Shown in pieces: positions 14,019 to 16,871 of a DNA stretch of 16,871 nt (within the stretch, counting starts at the first letter, position 1; each line of letters opens with the position of its first letter). Source of the DNA: a bacterium. Its GTDB lineage: Bacteria; Patescibacteriota; Patescibacteriia; Patescibacteriales; JAGXOH01. The translations under genes were made by a program, and so were the position numbers. The stretch is from assembly GCA_021106995.1 (NCBI GenBank), contig JAIOTG010000079.1:1-16871 (forward strand), given 5' to 3'. The notes under the pieces are model-generated. The model was given only the letters and a program-made list of their open reading frames with translations. It did no database searches and was not told the origin of the DNA.

Positions 14019-14049
14019 AAAAGACGGAGCACTATGTGCTTCGCCTTTT
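14019..14049 (-). terminator. Terminator of the minus-strand membrane-protein run
   Basis: A 14-position stem between 14019-14032 and 14036-14049 (one mismatch, one G-U pair) has a 3-nt loop. The minus-strand side continues in TTTTTTATAT. It lies about 50 nt past the stop of the 14101-14493 gene. A T-rich tail on the plus side makes it potentially bidirectional. Confidence 0.82.
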
Positions 14050-14100
14050 GTTTTAATTTTATATATTACCTTAAGGCTTTGAATTCTTTTACCCAACTTT

Positions 14101-14493
14101 TTATTTACAGGGACCACATTCTTTAATTTTGCCTTTATTTGTAATAAAATATTCAAAATTAAAACCTTCTTCAAGAGTCGAATAATATTCTTTATAAGTT
14201 ATGTCTTCTTTTGGCAGTATAACTTTCTCAAAAACCTCTTTGTGTTTATTTTCCCCATAAAACATTCTGTGCATTAAGTCAAATTTACCAACTGGAAATT
14301 CAACATAATTATCATATGGAATTTTTTCTCTAGTGTGGCAACAAGTAAAAAGATAATCAACGTTTTTCCTTCCTCCCATCATTGTACCAATACCGAAAGC
14401 ATTTATAATTAATATTAAGACTATAACAGTTACTATAATGGTTTTTTTATGTTTTTTTGTTATGGTTTTTAATTTATAAAACAGATTTTTCAT
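14101..14493 (-). CDS. Membrane-anchored protein with extracytoplasmic cysteines, unknown
   Basis: I do not recognise a family. The 130-residue product has a very basic N-terminus (KLKTITKKHKK), one hydrophobic segment at about 18-38 and then a soluble domain that should lie outside the membrane. Four cysteines are there: C51-C52 (TCCHTREKIPYD) and a C-terminal CGPCK (C126, C129), a CxxC like those of thioredoxin-type or metal sites. It lies 18 nt downstream of the 14512-14809 gene and ends ahead of the terminator at 14019-14049, so it is the last gene of a minus-strand unit. Function unknown. Confidence 0.75.
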   Translation of the reverse strand: MKNLFYKLKTITKKHKKTIIVTVIVLILIINAFGIGTMMGGRKNVDYLFTCCHTREKIPYDNYVEFPVGKFDLMHRMFYGENKHKEVFEKVILPKEDITYKEYYSTLEEGFNFEYFITNKGKIKECGPCK

Positions 14494-14511
14494 AATATTT
14501 TTAATAAAGTT

Positions 14512-14809
14512 TTATGAGAAATTATTTTTATAGTCTTTGTAACTTAAATATATCAACAATAAATCACCTACTACTGCACCAAGGAAAAAAGCATCGACTG
14601 GAAACATTATTATTCCTTTGCCGATATCAATTATAACAATAATCATTACTATAATTAATATCCATTTTTGTCTTGTTAATATACCAATAATAGCAAGTAA
14701 ATATAGGGGTATTAAGATAAAAGATATGGGCAATGGAACAATTTGAAATATTAATCTTATTAATAATAGTAATAATAAGATTATTGTTATTATTATATTT
14801 TTTTTTCAT
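14512..14809 (-). CDS. Small multi-helix membrane protein with apparent frameshift in an A9 run
   Basis: The clear reading frame, from about 14733 (TTG) to 14512, codes a 73-residue hydrophobic protein with three membrane helices (PISFILIPLYLLAIIGIL, ILIIVMIIVIIDI, FFLGAVVGDLLLIYL). The same frame stays open upstream to 14797 and codes more hydrophobic residues (IIITIILLLLLL), but has no ATG. An ATG at 14809 followed by nine A lies one base out of frame. Removing one A gives a protein of about 98 residues that begins MKKNIIITIILLLLLL and runs into the rest. Either the run is miscounted, or RNA slippage or phase variation restores the frame, or the gene starts at TTG. Unknown family. Confidence 0.6.
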
Positions 14810-14888
14810 AAAATTTTATTAAAATTTCACTTAACAAGCTATATATAGACCTGTTTTTTTACTGATTTTTTAATAAAACTTATTATAT

Positions 14889-15428
14889 TTATTTTTTTTT
14901 CTTTGGTTTGTAACTTGTTTTTAAAATTGCTAGTATTTCAGCTATTTTCTTTTCTGTTTTTAAATCTGTCTGGTAGTCGGCCTCTGATCTTAGGTCGGTT
15001 ATTTCTCCTTGTTGGTTTTGAGATATCATGATAAAAGTTGCTAGTATAATTGCTTCTAGAGAGACAACTAAAGTAAGCATTCCAAAAGGGTATGGATCAA
15101 AAGGATTTTTAGCATAGATATTATATATTAGCCATATACCAAACCAAATAATATGAATATAAACAAAAAAGATACTTCCACAGAATTGTGTTATTTTGTC
15201 TGATATTTTATCAGATAAAGTCTTTGTTTCAGTAATCATTTTTTTAATATCTTTTGATATTATGACAATTTTTTTGTCTGTTTCCAGCCAGGTTTGTTTT
15301 CCGTTATCATCTGTGCAAAATTCACAATGTTGAACTACCTCATTTTTTATCATTGCTTGTAGATTTCCGCAATTACTACATTTATAAATTAAACTTTTTG
15401 GACTTTTTTGTCCTGGCTTTAAAGACAT
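14889..15428 (-). CDS. DUF1003 membrane protein with N-terminal zinc ribbon
   Basis: The 179-residue protein begins with a four-cysteine zinc-ribbon-like module (C17-x2-C20 and C35-x2-C38). A linker with a predicted helix leads to two membrane segments (about 84-105 and 115-136). The DUF1003 signature is clear: FDPYPFGMLTLVVSLEAI, then ISQNQQ and a polar helix with LRSEADYQTDLKTEKKIAEIL. The family is widespread, its function is unknown, and most members lack a zinc ribbon of this kind, so the N-terminus may be a sensor or docking module. The ATG at 15428 has no Shine-Dalgarno sequence. It lies 79 nt upstream of the next minus-strand gene. Confidence 0.9.
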   Translation of the reverse strand: MSLKPGQKSPKSLIYKCSNCGNLQAMIKNEVVQHCEFCTDDNGKQTWLETDKKIVIISKDIKKMITETKTLSDKISDKITQFCGSIFFVYIHIIWFGIWLIYNIYAKNPFDPYPFGMLTLVVSLEAIILATFIMISQNQQGEITDLRSEADYQTDLKTEKKIAEILAILKTSYKPKKKK

Positions 15429-15508
15429 GTTTATAGCTTTAATTATTATAATTTATTTTTCTTTTATTATATCCTAAAAAATCATTTTGGAGAATATGAG
15501 CTACTGAG

Positions 15509-15637
15509 TTATTTCTTTGTTTTTTCAATAAGAGCCATATGAACCGACCCTTTGGAGTTGATAGATTTTTCAACCTTCCAATCAACCCCTTTTAAAATAT
15601 CCTTCACCCACAGTATTAAAATAGCTAATATTTGTTC
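15509..15637 (-). pseudogene. Possible C-terminal gene remnant
   Basis: An open frame of 42 codons ends in TAA at 15511 to 15509. Its product (EQILAILILWVKDILKGVDW, then KVEKSINSKGSVHMALIEK) looks like a normal protein tail, but there is no ATG; only a GTG at 15607 could start it. A stop lies directly upstream. I cannot name the parent family. It may be a decayed gene or a chance frame. Confidence 0.25.
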
Positions 15638-15650
15638 TTATTATAACATG

Positions 15651-15703
15651 ACCTACTTTAAGTTTAAAGCAGGTGGGGGTAAACTTAAGCTTGTTTTTTT
15701 TTT
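15651..15703 (+). promoter_or_regulatory. Possible attenuator in the infC-rpmI-rplT leader
   Basis: Two hairpins compete for 15656-15666. The terminator form pairs 15657-15666 with 15680-15689 (10 bp, one G-U) and is followed by ten T (15694-15703). The alternative form pairs 15651-15660 with 15665-15674 (9 pairs, one mismatch). infC starts 23 nt after the T run. Leader-level control by L20 is known for this operon in other bacteria. Confidence 0.6.
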
Positions 15704-15726
15704 GTATTATGTAGTAATGTGTTGTT

Positions 15727-16281
15727 ATGAGAAGAAAATGGAGAAAACCAAAGCCAAAGATTGAGAAAAAGGAGATCGCTAACGAAAGAATAAAGTCTGA
15801 AAAAGTTATTCTTATTAGTGAGGACGAAGGAATGATAGGAGAAATTTTTACTCGAGAGGCTTTAGAAAAAGCAAAAAGTGAAGGTATGGACCTTGTTTTG
15901 GTAAATCCTAAAGCAGATCCACCGGTTGCCAAGATTACTGATTTGGGTCGTCTTAAGTATGAGAAAGAAAAAAGGGCTCATAAGCAGAAATTGCAGCAAA
16001 AAAAGGTGGATACCAAAAATATAAGACTATCAGTTGGAATTGGTCAGCATGACTTTGATTTAAGAATAAGACAAGGTAAAAAATTTCTAGAAAAAGGGCA
16101 TAAATTAAAACTAGAATTAACTTTAAAAGGAAGAGAAAAACAACACCCTGAAAAAGCAAGAGAAAAAATACAGGAATTTGTAGAAACTTTAAAAAATGAT
16201 GATAATTTTAATGTAAGCGAAGAGCAACCCTTGACAAAACAGGGCGGAAGGTATACTATAATTGTAATAAATAAAAAATAA
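15727..16281 (+). CDS. infC: Translation initiation factor IF-3
   Basis: IF-3 binds the 30S subunit, keeps it apart from 50S and checks the start codon and initiator tRNA. The 184-residue protein has a basic N-terminal extension (MRRKWRKPKPKIEKK), then the IF3-N domain (ANERIKSEKVILIS, DLVLVNPKADPPVAKITDLGRLKYE), a lysine-rich linker, and IF3-C (IRLSVGIGQHDFDLRIRQGKKFLEKG, LKGREKQHPEKA, EEQPLTKQGGRYTIIV). The start is ATG at 15727, not the rare AUU used for autoregulation in E. coli, and no Shine-Dalgarno precedes it. It opens the conserved infC-rpmI-rplT cluster, with the possible attenuator just upstream. Confidence 0.97.
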   Translation: MRRKWRKPKPKIEKKEIANERIKSEKVILISEDEGMIGEIFTREALEKAKSEGMDLVLVNPKADPPVAKITDLGRLKYEKEKRAHKQKLQQKKVDTKNIRLSVGIGQHDFDLRIRQGKKFLEKGHKLKLELTLKGREKQHPEKAREKIQEFVETLKNDDNFNVSEEQPLTKQGGRYTIIVINKK

Positions 16282-16295
16282 AACCAAAATAAATT

Positions 16296-16320
16296 CAGGT
16301 TTTAAGCCTGTTTTTTGTTT
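16296..16320 (+). terminator. Weak terminator-like hairpin between infC and rpmI
   Basis: CAGGT (16296-16300) and GCCTG (16306-16310) form a 5-bp stem (one G-U pair) with a 5-nt loop, followed by TTTTTTGTTT. It could lower rpmI-rplT read-through relative to infC. Confidence 0.5.
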
Positions 16321-16332
16321 TACAGAGTTCGT

Positions 16333-16524
16333 ATGTCTAAGATGAAGACCCCAAAGGCCATATCTAAAAGATTTAAGATTACTAAATCGAAGGTTATTAA
16401 GAGAAAGGCTGGTAAAAACCACTTTAATGCTAAAGAATCTTCTAAAAAGACTCGAAATAAACGTCGAGATGTTTTAGTTAGTGATGATTTTTCTAAAAGC
16501 ATTAGACAATTAATTTCTAAGTAA
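16333..16524 (+). CDS. rpmI: 50S ribosomal protein L35
   Basis: This 63-residue, strongly basic protein is a late-assembling component of the large subunit. MSKMKTPKAISKRFKITKSKVIKRKAGKNH matches the L35 signature in pieces (MKTxKxxxKRF, KxKRxxAGxxH), followed by SSKKTRNKRR and a short C-terminal helix. The ATG at 16333 is chosen by family alignment; a TTG at 16315 would add six residues. It sits between infC and rplT, 7 nt before the latter, with no Shine-Dalgarno sequence. Confidence 0.96.
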   Translation: MSKMKTPKAISKRFKITKSKVIKRKAGKNHFNAKESSKKTRNKRRDVLVSDDFSKSIRQLISK

Positions 16525-16531
16525 ATAATAT

Positions 16532-16871
16532 ATGCCAAGAGTAAAAAGAGGAACAACTCATAATAAAAGAAGGAAAAATTTACTAAAAAAAGTAAAAGGT
16601 TTTAAATTTGGTAGAAAAAATTTGTTAAGATTGGCCCGTACTGCTAGTATAAAAGCAGGTGCTAATAGATATAAAGACGTAAGAAGAAAGAAAAGAGATT
16701 TTAGAAGATTGTGGCAGATTCGTATTAATGCCTTTGTAAGAGATTTTGATTTATCCTACTCTAGGTTTATAGACAAACTAAAGAAAAATAATATTGAATT
16801 GGACAGAAAGATATTAGCCGATTTTTCAATTAATAACAAAAAAATCTTGTCTCAAATAATAGAAAAAATAA
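16532..16871 (+). CDS. rplT: 50S ribosomal protein L20 (runs off the window end)
   Basis: L20 binds 23S rRNA early in large-subunit assembly and, in several bacteria, represses its own operon by binding the leader mRNA. The ATG at 16532 begins MPRVKRGTTHNKRRKNLLKK, continues with RLARTASIKAGANRYKDV, KKRDFRRLWQIRINAF, LSYSRFIDKLKKNNIELDRK and ILADFSI, all typical. 113 codons are visible; the frame is still open at the last base, so a short C-terminal part and the stop lie outside. The TAA at the window end is out of frame. Confidence 0.96.
   Translation, partial: MPRVKRGTTHNKRRKNLLKKVKGFKFGRKNLLRLARTASIKAGANRYKDVRRKKRDFRRLWQIRINAFVRDFDLSYSRFIDKLKKNNIELDRKILADFSINNKKILSQIIEKI

Noticed and set aside
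15552..15764. Plus-strand 70-codon frame through the infC leader
   Set aside because: It is low in coding character and overlaps the attenuator and the infC start out of frame.
15582..15932. Minus-strand 116-codon frame over the infC start
   Set aside because: It is mostly antisense to the conserved infC coding sequence.

Overview
The window is AT-rich, gene-dense bacterial chromosome, and conserved housekeeping genes account for most of it. Ribosome-binding sites are absent or poor at nearly all of these genes. NusA carries a charged insertion and FolD and the ribosomal genes look divergent. Several small orphans encode membrane or Cys-rich proteins, and both tRNAs plus the tmRNA lack an encoded CCA. 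This fits a reduced genome of the Candidate Phyla Radiation (Patescibacteria, Parcubacteria-like). That placement is inference from gene style, because no rRNA is present. TGA serves as a stop at 12324-12326 and no conserved gene has an in-frame TGA, so the standard bacterial code (table 11) applies. I see no mobile element, CRISPR array or prophage gene.

Layout. 10-2170 (+): folD and gdhA. 2225-2577 (-): a self-contained transcription unit with a consensus promoter, a structured leader of about 100 nt that can pair with its own ribosome-binding site, an orphan gene for 72 residues, and a terminator. 2590-7130 (+): recQ, a Trm9-like methyltransferase, a DapA-superfamily aldolase/lyase, a kinase-like orphan and a Nudix hydrolase, with short gaps or 8-nt overlaps. 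7152-7696 (+): a second isolated orphan with a near-consensus promoter, strong ribosome-binding site and terminator. 7699-10422 (+): nusA behind a leader terminator, then ppaC and a Cys-rich orphan. 10457-13300 (+): trigger factor, a YacP/Rae1-like NYN nuclease, smpB and the tmRNA gene ssrA, which together form a nascent-chain and ribosome-rescue cluster. 13313-13873: a minus-strand small membrane gene and a plus-strand tRNA-Leu/tRNA-Gly pair, fired from back-to-back promoters that share one palindromic -35 box. 14019-15428 (-): three membrane-protein genes, one with an apparent frameshift in an A9 run. 15651-16871 (+): a possible attenuator leader followed by infC, rpmI and rplT, the last running off the window end.

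Two themes recur. First, translation signals are split. Conserved genes have A/T-rich leaders with no Shine-Dalgarno sequence, while three orphan genes (2225-2443, 7237-7647, 10175-10393) have near-perfect ones. Second, intrinsic hairpins sit in 5' leaders (nusA, infC, the 2225-2443 gene), suggesting RNA-level control. All regulatory calls are read from sequence and were not computed as folds.
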